In this document: positions 10,426-19,439 of the stretch, piece by piece | Layout of the letters: the number at the start of each line of letters is the position of its first letter | Position numbering within the stretch: position 1 is the stretch's first letter | The notes under the pieces: model-generated | The model's input: the letters and a program-made list of their open reading frames with translations, nothing else | Database searches by the model: none | Told to the model about the DNA's origin: nothing | Assembly (NCBI RefSeq): GCF_023634845.1 | Contig: NZ_JAMLJL010000006.1 | Location: 124,001-188,000 of the forward strand | DNA length: 64,000 bases | Direction of reading: 5' to 3' | Origin: Flavobacterium amniphilum | Lineage (GTDB): Bacteria > Bacteroidota > Bacteroidia > Flavobacteriales > Flavobacteriaceae | Position numbers and translations under genes: made by a program

Positions 10426-12929
10426 TAAAAATCAACATTCACAGTAACTCTAATAGTTCTGTATTGTGAAATTGCATCAAAGCTGTTCAGTATTTTCTGA
10501 ATGGCTTTTTTTGTATTTCCCAAATGCTTTTCCTGAGGAATTTTAATCAATATTGTTCTAATATATTCATTCCGTATTTTACTCACAGGCGGCTCTTCCG
10601 GCCCTAAAACAGGAATGTCAAATTGTTGTCTTAGTACTTGGTACAACCACATCGAACCTTCTTTCAATTTTTCAAAATCCTTATGTTTGAGTGTAAGTTT
10701 CACCAATTTATAATAAGGCGGATATTTATAAATATAACGTTCATATAACTGCTCCTTATACATCCCATCATAATTATTATTAGTAACCTGTTGGATGGTA
10801 TTATGATCAGGATTATACGTCTGAATTACCACTCTCCCTTTTTTATCTGAACGTCCTGCCCTGCCCGAAACCTGAGTCATCATCTGATAACTGCGCTCAA
10901 AAGCCCTGAAATCCGGAAAATATAACATCGAATCAGCGTTTAAGATTCCAACGGTCGAAACATTATCAAAATCCAATCCTTTTGCCAGCATTTGGGTACC
11001 GACCAAGATATCTATTTCCCTATTTTTAAAACTGTCAATCAGCTTTTCAAATGCATATTTTCCTCTCGTGGTATCCTGATCCATACGCTTGATATTCTTG
11101 GTAGGAAAAAGTGAAGCCAATTCCAACTCAATCTGCTCGGTACCAAAACCTTTCGAAGTCAGATCAACACTTGAACACGCATGGCAATTAGTGGGCTTAG
11201 CTATGCTGTGACCACAATAATGACATCGTAATTGTCCTTTAAATTTATGATACGTCAGACTCACATCACACTGCGGACACTGCGGGATATGACCACAAGT
11301 CATACATTCTATGACAGGCGAATAACCTCTTCTGTTTTGAAACAAGATGATTTGCTCACCATTAGACAATGCTTCGGTCATTACTTCGATTAAAAACTGA
11401 CTGAAATGTCCTGTCATTTTTTTTCGGAAATAACTGTCTTTTAAATCAACCAGATGAATTTCAGGCAACACAGCATTACCAAAACGTTCATGCAGTTCAA
11501 CCAAACCATATTTTCCGCTTTGCGCGTTAAAATAACTCTCAATACTTGGCGTAGCAGATCCTAACAATACTTTGGCCCCGCCCGCTCCGGGTTTAACTAC
11601 GCTCCGTTCGCCTTCGACTCGGGTGTCTCCTGTTGCCTGATGAAGATTTGCCAGAATAATTGCCGCATCACGTGCATGATAACGTGGCGCCGGATCAACC
11701 TGCTTAAAGGTTGGCTCATGTTCTTCATCAACCACAATCAGACCTAAATTCCGGAAAGGTAAAAACAAAGCAGATCTGGCTCCGATAACAATTTGCGCCT
11801 TGTCAGATTGGTTCAAAACCTGATTCCAGACTTCCACCCTTTCATTATTACTGTATTTAGAATGAAAAACCGCCACTTTATTTCCAAAGTGTTTTGTTAA
11901 GCGGGAGACTAACTGAGTCGTTAAAGCAATTTCCGGAAGTAAATACAGAATTTGTTTTCCCTGTTCCAAATACCCTTCAATCAACTTAATATAAACTTCT
12001 GTTTTTCCTGAGGCAGTAACCCCGTGCAGCAAACAAACATCTTTGGATAAAAAACTTTCTTGGATTTGCTCCAAAGCAGTATTTTGGGGTATGCTCAGAT
12101 TTATTTCATTTTCATCAGCTTTTTCAAAAGAAATCCGGTCATGCTGAATGTAATATTCTTCTAAAATTCCTTTATCAATAAGTATCTTGACAACTGCTGC
12201 ACTTGAACCGGAATATTCTGTTAATTCTTTTACTGAAATGGGTTTCCGCTGCGAAGCCTGCAATTGAAAATACCCTAAAACCAAATCCTTCTGCTTTTGG
12301 GCATTTTTAAGCAATGACAAAAGCTCTTCCAATCTTTCTGAAGAATTGAATTCAGGAAACAGCCTAATGTAACGAATTAGTTTCGGCTTATATTCTTCCA
12401 CCATTTCTTCCTGAAGCGAAACAACTCCTTTCGACAGCAACTGCTGAATTACAGGAAACACTTTCTTTTTATTCAGAATAGAAACAACTTCATTAATTTT
12501 TAAGGAAGATTGCTGCTGGAGTGCTTCAACCAAAAGATATTCCTCATCAGACAATTCACTGATTTCCGGATTGTTTTGATTGGCCGAAATCACGGTTTCA
12601 CTTTCCAGCATCAAAGCGGTTGGCAGAGCCGTTCGGTATACATCACCGATGCAACACATATAATAAGTTGCAATCCATTGCCAATGCATGAGTTGAATTT
12701 CGGTAACAACAGGAAATTCATCAATAATCTGATGAATCTCTTTTGCTTCATATAATGTAGGAGGATCGTTATGCTTTACAGCAACCAATCCGGTATAGAA
12801 TTTATTTTTCCCAAAAGGAACCGCTACACGGCATCCCAACTGAAGATATTCAAATTCGGCCTCAGAAACTTTATAGGTAAAAGTCTGCGGAAGCGCAATA
12901 GGTAAAATAACTTCTATATAAAAATGCAT
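10422..12929 (-). CDS. priA: replication restart helicase PriA (primosomal protein N')
   Basis: An 835-residue SF2 helicase that reloads the replisome at stalled forks. Visible parts: N-terminal 3'-end-binding domain (PQTFTYKV, GCRVAVPFG), winged helix, Walker A (LLHGVTASGKTEVY), DEEH box (IVVDEEHEP), motif III (LLGSATPS), zinc ribbon (CMTCGHIPQCPQCD, then CHYCG and CHAC), and helicase C with VSGRAGR. Residues about 431-450 (QATGDTRVEGERSVVKPGAG), between ANLH and GAKVLLGSATPS, look like an extra segment; its DNA (11580-11639) is about 63% G+C by hand count in an AT-rich gene. The frame is kept, so the protein is probably functional. Confidence 0.96.
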   Translation of the reverse strand: MHFYIEVILPIALPQTFTYKVSEAEFEYLQLGCRVAVPFGKNKFYTGLVAVKHNDPPTLYEAKEIHQIIDEFPVVTEIQLMHWQWIATYYMCCIGDVYRTALPTALMLESETVISANQNNPEISELSDEEYLLVEALQQQSSLKINEVVSILNKKKVFPVIQQLLSKGVVSLQEEMVEEYKPKLIRYIRLFPEFNSSERLEELLSLLKNAQKQKDLVLGYFQLQASQRKPISVKELTEYSGSSAAVVKILIDKGILEEYYIQHDRISFEKADENEINLSIPQNTALEQIQESFLSKDVCLLHGVTASGKTEVYIKLIEGYLEQGKQILYLLPEIALTTQLVSRLTKHFGNKVAVFHSKYSNNERVEVWNQVLNQSDKAQIVIGARSALFLPFRNLGLIVVDEEHEPTFKQVDPAPRYHARDAAIILANLHQATGDTRVEGERSVVKPGAGGAKVLLGSATPSIESYFNAQSGKYGLVELHERFGNAVLPEIHLVDLKDSYFRKKMTGHFSQFLIEVMTEALSNGEQIILFQNRRGYSPVIECMTCGHIPQCPQCDVSLTYHKFKGQLRCHYCGHSIAKPTNCHACSSVDLTSKGFGTEQIELELASLFPTKNIKRMDQDTTRGKYAFEKLIDSFKNREIDILVGTQMLAKGLDFDNVSTVGILNADSMLYFPDFRAFERSYQMMTQVSGRAGRSDKKGRVVIQTYNPDHNTIQQVTNNNYDGMYKEQLYERYIYKYPPYYKLVKLTLKHKDFEKLKEGSMWLYQVLRQQFDIPVLGPEEPPVSKIRNEYIRTILIKIPQEKHLGNTKKAIQKILNSFDAISQYRTIRVTVNVDFY
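11580..11639 (-). repeat. putative GC-rich in-frame insertion (repeat-like) inside priA
   Basis: Sixty bases coding for 20 residues placed just before the GSATPS motif of PriA. By my recollection, homologues of this group run directly from a DAAIxLAxLH helix into xAKVLLGSATPS, so this piece appears inserted. It is far richer in G and C than the flanks and contains CCCGCTCCGGG and TTCGACTCGGGTGTC, which resemble dispersed bacterial repeats. I saw no second copy elsewhere in the window. That it is a repeat is inference. Confidence 0.5.
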
Positions 12930-13352
12930 TTATTTAACTCTGATCCAGGTTTGCGAACGACCGATCAATGAAATTCCCATATAACCACGAACAGTCAATT
13001 TATCTTTCCCCTCTAATTTCAGACTACATTTATACATACTTCCTGACTCCGGATCAAGAATTTTACCTCCGTTGAATTCGTCATCATCTTTTTTTAAGCC
13101 TCTGATGATAACCATACCCAAAACCGGTTTATTTTTATCGGCTCCTTCACATTTTTCACATTTGCGGTCTCTTTTGGTTTCATCAAAAATCTCGACAATT
13201 TTACCAAATATTTTCCCATTGGATTCATAAACTTCCACTACAGATTTTGATTTACCTGTTTTATCATCAACCGTTTTCCATTTTCCGATAACCGATTGGG
13301 CGTTAATTTGTGTAAATGCTAAAAGCAATAAAGACAGTAGTAATTTTTTCAT
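12930..13352 (-). CDS. DUF2147 domain secreted protein
   Basis: A 140-residue exported protein. The signal peptide MKKLLLSLLLLAFTQINAQ ends in the AQ/S site common in this phylum. The mature part has the DUF2147 pattern: VIGKWKTVDDKTGKSKSVVE, GKIFGKIVEI, CEKCEGADKNKPVLGMVII, GGKILDPESGSMYKC and RGYMGISLIGRSQTW. The two Cys in CEKC may bind metal or form a disulfide. The function is unknown; a periplasmic beta-barrel, lipocalin-like fold has been suggested for the family. It lies directly upstream of priA on the same strand. Confidence 0.92.
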   Translation of the reverse strand: MKKLLLSLLLLAFTQINAQSVIGKWKTVDDKTGKSKSVVEVYESNGKIFGKIVEIFDETKRDRKCEKCEGADKNKPVLGMVIIRGLKKDDDEFNGGKILDPESGSMYKCSLKLEGKDKLTVRGYMGISLIGRSQTWIRVK

Positions 13353-13362
13353 GGTTTTAATT

Positions 13363-14307
13363 TTAAAGATGTGGGTTTTTTGTGGGGTGTGACTTTAATT
13401 TATTAATGGAAGCATCTAATTCGAAGCCCAACAGCAACACCATACAGTTTATCCAAAGATAAAACATGACTACCAAAAGTGTGCCAATTGAGCCGTAAAG
13501 TTCGTTATATTTTGAAAATCTGACTACCCAAATTCCGAAGAAATAAGAAGACAAGACAATTAATACCGTTGTAAAAACCGTTCCAATAGTGATTAACCGT
13601 TTCTTTTTGGACTGTTTGATACCAAATTTAAAAAGGATTCCTACAACCAGAAGAATCATGATAATCACAAACAGATAGCGGCCTAATTCAAGAAGAGAAA
13701 TCTTATCCGAAACTGTGTCGGTTAAAACATCCTGTATAATGGTTTTTTGTATGAAAATCTCCAGTACGATTATAGCCGCGACCGTAACAATCAATATAGT
13801 TGTCAATAATAAAGATATCAGTAAAGCAACAAAATATTGCCTGAAATAAGGTCTTTTTACCGTAACATGCAAAGACGTTTCAAATCCGCTCATCACGGCA
13901 TTCACTCCGTTTGTCATTAAAAAAACGGAAAGTATAACCCCGGAAGACAACAATCCTGAATGACTGTTGTGCAGAATATCATTTATAATTTGTTCAATGG
14001 CTGCAAAGGTTGTTGGCGGAACACTGTCCTGCACAAAAAGCAAGAAATCCTCCTGAAATCCTTCAATCGGAATATAAGGTATCAAATTCAGGATAAAAAG
14101 CGCAAAAGGAAACAGGGCCATAAAGAAACTAAACGCGATGGCTGCAGCCCGGTAACTGATACCTCCCTGTAAAACACCTCCGATGTAAAATTCAATCAGT
14201 CCAAATAATGAAACACCCTCCAACCATGGCAATTTAATATTGTCAACGATTACGACCAATTGTCTAACCAATGGTATTTTATTTAATATTTCCCGGGTAT
14301 CACTCAT
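13363..14307 (-). CDS. YihY/BrkB-family inner-membrane protein
   Basis: A 314-residue membrane protein once misnamed ribonuclease BN. Hallmarks are the GGISYRAAAIAFSFFMALFPF segment (residues about 48-68), a loop with VPPTTFAAIEQII, then further helices; I count about six membrane spans. The last helix YGSIGTLLVVMFYLWINCMV carries the family GSIGA-like signature. The role is not established; exporters of lipids or other envelope molecules have been proposed. It starts one base after nadC's stop, in an operon-like series nadC-yihY-DUF2147-priA. Confidence 0.92.
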   Translation of the reverse strand: MSDTREILNKIPLVRQLVVIVDNIKLPWLEGVSLFGLIEFYIGGVLQGGISYRAAAIAFSFFMALFPFALFILNLIPYIPIEGFQEDFLLFVQDSVPPTTFAAIEQIINDILHNSHSGLLSSGVILSVFLMTNGVNAVMSGFETSLHVTVKRPYFRQYFVALLISLLLTTILIVTVAAIIVLEIFIQKTIIQDVLTDTVSDKISLLELGRYLFVIIMILLVVGILFKFGIKQSKKKRLITIGTVFTTVLIVLSSYFFGIWVVRFSKYNELYGSIGTLLVVMFYLWINCMVLLLGFELDASINKLKSHPTKNPHL

Positions 14308-15165
14308 TTAGATTGCTTTCAAACTCAAATCCATATTGTAAACAGAATGGGTCAATGCTCCCGAAGATATATAATTCACACCACATTCAGCATATTGACG
14401 GATGGTATTTTCATTAATATTACCCGAAGATTCTGTTAAGCATTGATTACCAATCATAGCAACTGCCTTTTTGGTATCTTCAAAATTGAAATTATCAATC
14501 AGAATGCGGTACACGCCTTCCGACTTAAGGATTTCAGCAATTTCATCCAAATTTCTGGCTTCAACAATAATCTTTAAATCCAGTTGGTTTTCAACTAAGT
14601 AATCTTTCACTTTGGCAATTGCCTTTGTAATTCCGCCTGCAAAATCAATATGATTGTCTTTCAGCATAATCATATCATACAAGGCAAAACGATGATTTTC
14701 CCCTCCACCTATTTTTACAGCCCACTTTTCAGCAGCACGGAATCCAGGTGTAGTTTTACGCGTATCGAGAACTTTGGTATTTGTACCTTCAAGTAAATCG
14801 ACATATTTACGGGTTTTGGTTGCAATGGCACTCATACGTTGCATTGAATTCAGCACTAAGCGTTCAGCTTTCAATATGGATTGTGAACTTCCCTTAACAT
14901 GAAAAACCACATCTCCATACTTTACATGACTTCCATCCTGTATGAAAGTTTCAACCTGCATGTTAGGGTCAACATGATTGAAAATCATTTTGGCAAATTC
15001 AACACCGGCAATAATCCCTTCATCTTTCACCAAAAGTTTCGCTTTTCCTTCAGCCGAACTCGGTATACAAGCCAAAGAACTATAATCACCGGGACCAATA
15101 TCTTCCCGTATTCCGTTTTTTATAATTGACAATAATTCTTCCTGAAACTGAACTTCTGAAATCAT
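14308..15165 (-). CDS. nadC: carboxylating nicotinate-nucleotide diphosphorylase (quinolinate phosphoribosyltransferase)
   Basis: Converts quinolinate and PRPP to nicotinate mononucleotide, CO2 and pyrophosphate in de novo NAD synthesis. The 285 residues match the family. Key segments: REDIGPGDYSS, AERLVLNSMQRMSAIAT, VLDTRKTTPGFR, VKIGGGENHRFALYDMIMLKDNH (read as two adjacent motifs), IIVEARNLDEI and YISSGALTHSV. No nadA or nadB lies nearby. It heads a minus-strand series that continues into the YihY gene. Confidence 0.97.
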   Translation of the reverse strand: MISEVQFQEELLSIIKNGIREDIGPGDYSSLACIPSSAEGKAKLLVKDEGIIAGVEFAKMIFNHVDPNMQVETFIQDGSHVKYGDVVFHVKGSSQSILKAERLVLNSMQRMSAIATKTRKYVDLLEGTNTKVLDTRKTTPGFRAAEKWAVKIGGGENHRFALYDMIMLKDNHIDFAGGITKAIAKVKDYLVENQLDLKIIVEARNLDEIAEILKSEGVYRILIDNFNFEDTKKAVAMIGNQCLTESSGNINENTIRQYAECGVNYISSGALTHSVYNMDLSLKAI

Positions 15166-15232
15166 ACAATTTTATTTATATAGGTTGCTAAAATAAGGAA
15201 AAAAAGGGATTTTGTAATTTCTTGATTTGTTA

Positions 15233-15263
15233 TTTGACAAAGCTTTTACAGTTTGTAACTTTG
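15233..15263 (+). promoter_or_regulatory. Bacteroidota-type promoter of rlmH
   Basis: TTTG at 15233-15236, a 19-base spacer, then TAACTTTG at 15256-15263, an exact fit to TTTG-N19-TAnnTTTG. The rlmH ATG is at 15286, giving a leader of about 15-20 bases. Confidence 0.78.
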
Positions 15264-15285
15264 TATTTTCCGCAATTGACTTAAA

Positions 15286-15759
15286 ATGAACATAAAACTA
15301 TTAGCCATAGGCAAAACTGACAACAAAAATCTTCAGACTTTAATTGATGATTATACAAAACGCCTTTCATTTTATATCAAATTTGAACTGGAAGTCATTC
15401 CCGATATCAAAAATGTAAAGAATTTAAGTGAAGCCCAACAAAAAGAAAAAGAAGGCGAATTAATACTTTCCAAACTTTCCAATACCGATCAGTTAATTCT
15501 TTTGGATGAAAACGGAAAAACCTTTTCAAGTTTGGGATTCAGTGAGGAATTACAGAAGAAAATGAATTCAGGAGTTAAAACCCTGGTTTTCGTTATTGGC
15601 GGCCCGTACGGTTTCAGTGATGAAGTGTACAAAAAAGCCCAAGGCAAAATTTCCCTGTCAGCCATGACCTTTTCCCATCAGATGGTGCGTTTATTTTTTA
15701 TAGAGCAATTATACCGTGGTTTTACGATCTTACGGAACGAACCTTATCATCATCAGTAA
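15286..15759 (+). CDS. rlmH: 23S rRNA (pseudouridine1915-N3)-methyltransferase
   Basis: A 157-residue SPOUT methyltransferase acting on helix 69 of 23S rRNA in the 70S ribosome. The start MNIKLLAIGKTDN, the QLILLDENGKTFSS segment, VFVIGGPYGFSDEVY (SAM-binding knot) and the C-terminal QLYRGFTILRNEPYHHQ are diagnostic. The length is normal. Its last 38 bases overlap the end of the convergent glycosyltransferase gene. Confidence 0.98.
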   Translation: MNIKLLAIGKTDNKNLQTLIDDYTKRLSFYIKFELEVIPDIKNVKNLSEAQQKEKEGELILSKLSNTDQLILLDENGKTFSSLGFSEELQKKMNSGVKTLVFVIGGPYGFSDEVYKKAQGKISLSAMTFSHQMVRLFFIEQLYRGFTILRNEPYHHQ

Positions 15760-16858
15760 ACATTTTCTTGGCATTTTCAAGATCATTATACCTTCTTTCG
15801 AGAACTTTTGCCCTTTTGGAATCCATTAAAAAAGGATAATCCTTCAATTGGTTAATCTTCTCAATAAAGTCTTTTTCTGTTTTAGCAATATGACAAAAAC
15901 CCAAAACTTCTTTATCGTCAATCATCTTTTCATTGCAAACACAATGCCTTCCCTGAAAAAGAGAATTGATAATTTTGAGTTTGGTTCCTGATTCCTGAAA
16001 CGAAATCATCAAATTGATATGGGCATCACGCAGCAAATCAGACAAATGTTGTTGGTGTTCAATTTTTACAAATTGAATATTGGATGCTGATTGGATTTTA
16101 CTTTCAACCCAGTCCTGCTCAATTCCGGAAGCAATAACCAACTGGTAATCGGGTATTTTTTTAAAAACCTCAATAAAAAAATCGACAGCTTTCCGGTTGT
16201 CAGAAATTCTCAGATCTCCATTATAAAAAGCATACTCCCCTCTTCCGTCCTTACTGGTAATTTGCTTATTTCCATGAAATACGGGAATATACTCCACTCT
16301 CTTAATCATTTTACTGATTTCAGTATTCTCTCCGAAAGAAAGCGTATAAACCTTATCGAATTTCTTCAGGATATTCAGGTAATTATAATATTTCAGAGAT
16401 TCTATTTTGAAAAGTATTTTCTTGAAAATATTTGTTTCGCTTTGCGCCAGACCATCATAATAAAAATGTTCAATGTTATGGAGTCTGAGATAGATCTTCC
16501 TTCGTTTAAAATGGTTTACATTCAATATATAAGTCGATTGCAGACCTTCAAAAAGTATCGGAGCTTGATTGGTATTCAGATTTTTGACCAACTTATTATC
16601 AAAACGGGAGCGGACAGAAAATGGGTATTGGGAAAAAAGATAAAGTGGGTTTTTCTTCTTTTTATATAAAAATACTTTTTCAGTAAATTCATCTAATCCC
16701 GAAACATCACTTGCCAAATCTTCCACAAAGCAATGCAGGTAAATCTTGAATCCGATTGCATGTAAAGCCTTGACTTTATAAAAAACATCAATTACACCTC
16801 CATAAACAGGAGGAAAAGGATTATCAAAACTTACAATATGAATTTCCGCGTTTTGCAT
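15722..16858 (-). CDS. glycosyltransferase, GT4-like
   Basis: A 378-residue cytosolic or peripheral glycosyltransferase. I start it at the ATG at 16858: MQNAEIHIVSFDNPFPPVYGG is the usual first strand and glycine loop (PPxxGG) of GT-B enzymes that process nucleotide sugars. The longer open frame to 17161 would run across the divergent gene at 16973. The C-terminal half has YAFYNGDLRISDNRKAVDFF, then LLRDAHINLMISFQESGTKLK, the region of the donor-binding E-x7-E element. It is the left border of the polysaccharide island and overlaps rlmH tail to tail. A -7-like TATTTTTG on the minus strand at 16866-16873 would give an almost leaderless mRNA. Substrate unknown. Confidence 0.85.
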   Translation of the reverse strand: MQNAEIHIVSFDNPFPPVYGGVIDVFYKVKALHAIGFKIYLHCFVEDLASDVSGLDEFTEKVFLYKKKKNPLYLFSQYPFSVRSRFDNKLVKNLNTNQAPILFEGLQSTYILNVNHFKRRKIYLRLHNIEHFYYDGLAQSETNIFKKILFKIESLKYYNYLNILKKFDKVYTLSFGENTEISKMIKRVEYIPVFHGNKQITSKDGRGEYAFYNGDLRISDNRKAVDFFIEVFKKIPDYQLVIASGIEQDWVESKIQSASNIQFVKIEHQQHLSDLLRDAHINLMISFQESGTKLKIINSLFQGRHCVCNEKMIDDKEVLGFCHIAKTEKDFIEKINQLKDYPFLMDSKRAKVLERRYNDLENAKKMFTDDDKVRSVRS

Positions 16859-16972
16859 ACAATCACAAAAATAGTGTATTTTTGATAGCATCATAAAATA
16901 ATTTATTTCCCTTGAAAAAGCTTTTAATGCAAGTTGATAAAAGATTATTTTTGCTATTCCAAACCAAAATAA

Positions 16973-17911
16973 ATGACCACTTTTTCTATAGTTATACCTC
17001 TTTACAATAAAGAAAATCACATCGGAGAGACACTCAAAAGTGCGTTGAGTCAAACTTTCAATGATTTTGAAATTGTTATTGTAAATGATGGCAGTACAGA
17101 TAACAGTATTGAAAAAGTAAAGGCATTTGACGACCCAAGAATAAAGCTTTTCACACAACAAAATTCAGGTGCTGCTGCTGCCAGAAATTTAGGTATACAG
17201 CAAGCAAATAGCAAACTGATTGCTTTTCTTGATGCTGATGATATTTGGTTTGAAAATCATCTCGAAGAATTAAGCCGTTTACAAAAAAACTTTCCGGGAT
17301 GTGGTATGTATTGTAGCCGCTATTATATCAGGACATCAAAAAACAGCACCTTCAAAATGTCCTATATAAACAGCATCACAGAAAATTTCAGAGGTATCAT
17401 CCCTGATTATTTTGACGCAAGCTTAATTAACCGTGTAGGTTTAACTTCTGCAATAGCAATTCCTAAAGAAATTTTGAAGGATGATTTGCTTTTTAATCCA
17501 GAAGTCAGCAGTGGACAGGATTTAGAGCTTTTTACCAAAATAGCACTTCAGTTCCCAACCGCCATAACTGATAAATACACTTTCGAATATAATTTTGCTG
17601 TCGAAAACCAATTATCAAAAACGCCTATTACAAAAAAGAAATTACTGGATTTGGATCAATTCTGCGAAGCCGAAAAAACAAATCCTTCACTGAAAAAATT
17701 TCTGGATAATTACAGAAAAGAATATGCGTTACATTATAAAATAGCCGGTGATTATAAACGTTCAAAAGAACTGTACCAAAAGGCCAATCCTGAAAATATT
17801 TCCCAAAAATTCAAGATTCTTTATGCTTTACCAAGAATGGTTCTGATTTCCTTATTATCAATAAAACGCTTTTTACTTAAAAAAGGTTTTGATTTCAGGG
17901 TTTATAACTGA
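16973..17911 (+). CDS. glycosyltransferase family 2 protein
   Basis: A 312-residue GT-A enzyme. The N-terminal 110 residues have the GT2 pattern: FSIVIPLYNKENHIGETL, VNDGSTDNS, AAARNLG and the metal-binding FLDADDIW. The C-terminal part is mixed helix with a basic tail (RFLLKKGFDFRVYN) that may touch the membrane. Its start faces the GT4-like gene; a -7-like TATTTTTG lies at 16946-16953. Its 3' end overlaps the convergent FdtA-like gene by 10 bases. Donor and acceptor cannot be read from sequence. Confidence 0.92.
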   Translation: MTTFSIVIPLYNKENHIGETLKSALSQTFNDFEIVIVNDGSTDNSIEKVKAFDDPRIKLFTQQNSGAAAARNLGIQQANSKLIAFLDADDIWFENHLEELSRLQKNFPGCGMYCSRYYIRTSKNSTFKMSYINSITENFRGIIPDYFDASLINRVGLTSAIAIPKEILKDDLLFNPEVSSGQDLELFTKIALQFPTAITDKYTFEYNFAVENQLSKTPITKKKLLDLDQFCEAEKTNPSLKKFLDNYRKEYALHYKIAGDYKRSKELYQKANPENISQKFKILYALPRMVLISLLSIKRFLLKKGFDFRVYN

Positions 17912-18300
17912 TTAACATAATTAAGGAATTCATCATAATCCCTTATATAGTCACTTTCATCAAATTCACCCGAAGAAATTACCAGACAAACTGCACCGGA
18001 AGAAAAATTATTAATCTCACGCCAGGTATTGTTTTCGATCAAAAGTCCTTTATCCGGTTTGTTCAAATTAACCGTCTGTCTTGTTGAACCATTATCCAGA
18101 ATAACATCAAACGAGCCTGATAAAGCTACTAAAAAGGCTTTTTGTTCCTTGTGGGCATGACCACCTCTTACAGCAGAACTGGGAATGTCAAACAAATAAT
18201 AAACCCTCTTCATTACAAAAGGGATCGTGTCTTTTTCTATAATACCTAAATTCCCTCTGTAATCTTCTATTTTGGGAATTGCAATCAATTCAATATTCAT
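17902..18300 (-). CDS. FdtA/QdtA-type dTDP-4-oxo-6-deoxyglucose 3,4-ketoisomerase (WxcM-like cupin)
   Basis: A 132-residue cupin. The motif sequence DYRGNLGIIEKD, RVYYLFDIPSSAVRGGHAHK, FLVALSGSFDVILDNG and WREINNFSSGAVCLVISS is that of FdtA, QdtA and WxcM C-domains, which move the keto group of dTDP-4-oxo-6-deoxyglucose from C4 to C3. The paired His of GGHAHK are the active-site residues. A DegT aminotransferase and an acyltransferase lie on the same strand further upstream, which fits synthesis of a 3-amino-3,6-dideoxy sugar such as Fuc3NAc or Qui3NAc. FdtA and QdtA differ in product stereochemistry and cannot be separated by eye. Confidence 0.88.
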   Translation of the reverse strand: MNIELIAIPKIEDYRGNLGIIEKDTIPFVMKRVYYLFDIPSSAVRGGHAHKEQKAFLVALSGSFDVILDNGSTRQTVNLNKPDKGLLIENNTWREINNFSSGAVCLVISSGEFDESDYIRDYDEFLNYVNQL

Positions 18301-18309
18301 CTTGCTAAA

Positions 18310-19395
18310 CTACGTTATTTTCATCAATTGTAACCATTGATTCCCTATTGTTTCTGTCTGAAATTTCACTATAGACTTTTGGGCATTCTTTCGGAAGAGT
18401 GATAACAACTCCTCATTAGCCGAAAGATCATTCATCGCTTTTCTGAGTTCATCAAAATTCTGGTTATCAACCAAAATTCCGTTATAACCTGGCTGTATAA
18501 TTTCATTCGGTCCTGTATAGCAATCAAATGACACGACTGGCGTACCGGTAACCAAAGCTTCAACCAAAACCATTCCAAATCCTTCATATTTACTGCAAAG
18601 CACTAAAAATTGAGCACCTTGCATATATAAATATGGGTTCTTCCGAAATCCAGGGAAGTGTATATTCTCATAATTCTTAAATAAATCCTGAAGTTTTTCC
18701 TTTGTTTCTCCGTCACCAAGTAATACTAAATGAATATTCCTTTCCGGTAATTCCGAACGTAAATAAGTCTCTATTAATTTATCAAATTGTTTGATGTTCT
18801 GACTTTCAAACCGTCCAACGGATATGATGTATTTAAATCCCAAGTTAGAATCTTCATCTGATTCATTGAAGTCTTTGGGTAATGAAATTGGGTTATAAAT
18901 CGTTTGTACATTCTTAAAATCATGCCTTTTTTCGAATTCATTTTGAATTCCTTTCGATCCGCACACAAACTTCTGATTCCCAAAAATAAATTTTGACAGC
19001 AACCGGTTATTGGGAACATAGGTATCAATTTTAGAACTCTGCACACTATAAATAACTTTGGTATTGTATATTACTTTCGAGATTAATACCTCAGAAACAG
19101 GATTTATACGATACCTGAAATCAATGATATAATCGAATTTTTCATCTCTTAAATAGTTATAAAAGCGGTAAAAATTAGCCAATTTCCCTAAAAAAGATCC
19201 TTTGGTATTCTTTTGGATAAATACCAATTTCCCACCATAAGGGTAACCCACATCATTTGTCAGGAGGATATTGTGAACATCAATGTCTTTGCTGCCAAAA
19301 TAAACCGATAAAGTTGACATTACTTTTTCCAGACCACCTTGATTCAAAGAATAGCCCACTAAAGCAATTTTATATTTTGACCTTGTATTTATCAT
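18310..19395 (-). CDS. glycosyltransferase family 4 protein
   Basis: A 361-residue GT-B glycosyltransferase. The N-terminus has YKIALVGYSLNQGGLEKVMS (glycine loop), and the C-terminal domain has YIISVGRFESQNIKQFDKLI, VLLGDGETKEKL, and the donor-site KYEGFGMVLVEALVTGTPVV with E-x7-E. It lies 9 bases upstream of the fdtA-like gene on the same strand. It probably adds one sugar to a lipid-linked repeat unit. Confidence 0.93.
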   Translation of the reverse strand: MINTRSKYKIALVGYSLNQGGLEKVMSTLSVYFGSKDIDVHNILLTNDVGYPYGGKLVFIQKNTKGSFLGKLANFYRFYNYLRDEKFDYIIDFRYRINPVSEVLISKVIYNTKVIYSVQSSKIDTYVPNNRLLSKFIFGNQKFVCGSKGIQNEFEKRHDFKNVQTIYNPISLPKDFNESDEDSNLGFKYIISVGRFESQNIKQFDKLIETYLRSELPERNIHLVLLGDGETKEKLQDLFKNYENIHFPGFRKNPYLYMQGAQFLVLCSKYEGFGMVLVEALVTGTPVVSFDCYTGPNEIIQPGYNGILVDNQNFDELRKAMNDLSANEELLSLFRKNAQKSIVKFQTETIGNQWLQLMKIT

Positions 19396-19439
19396 TAACT
19401 AATTATTAATTTGCAGCTAATATAATTATAAAAAACGCT

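Noticed and set aside
16859..17161. N-terminal extension of the GT4-like gene to an upstream start
   Set aside because: It would overlap the divergent GT2 gene at 16973, and the extra residues resemble no domain; the PPxxGG loop expected near the N-terminus follows the ATG at 16858.
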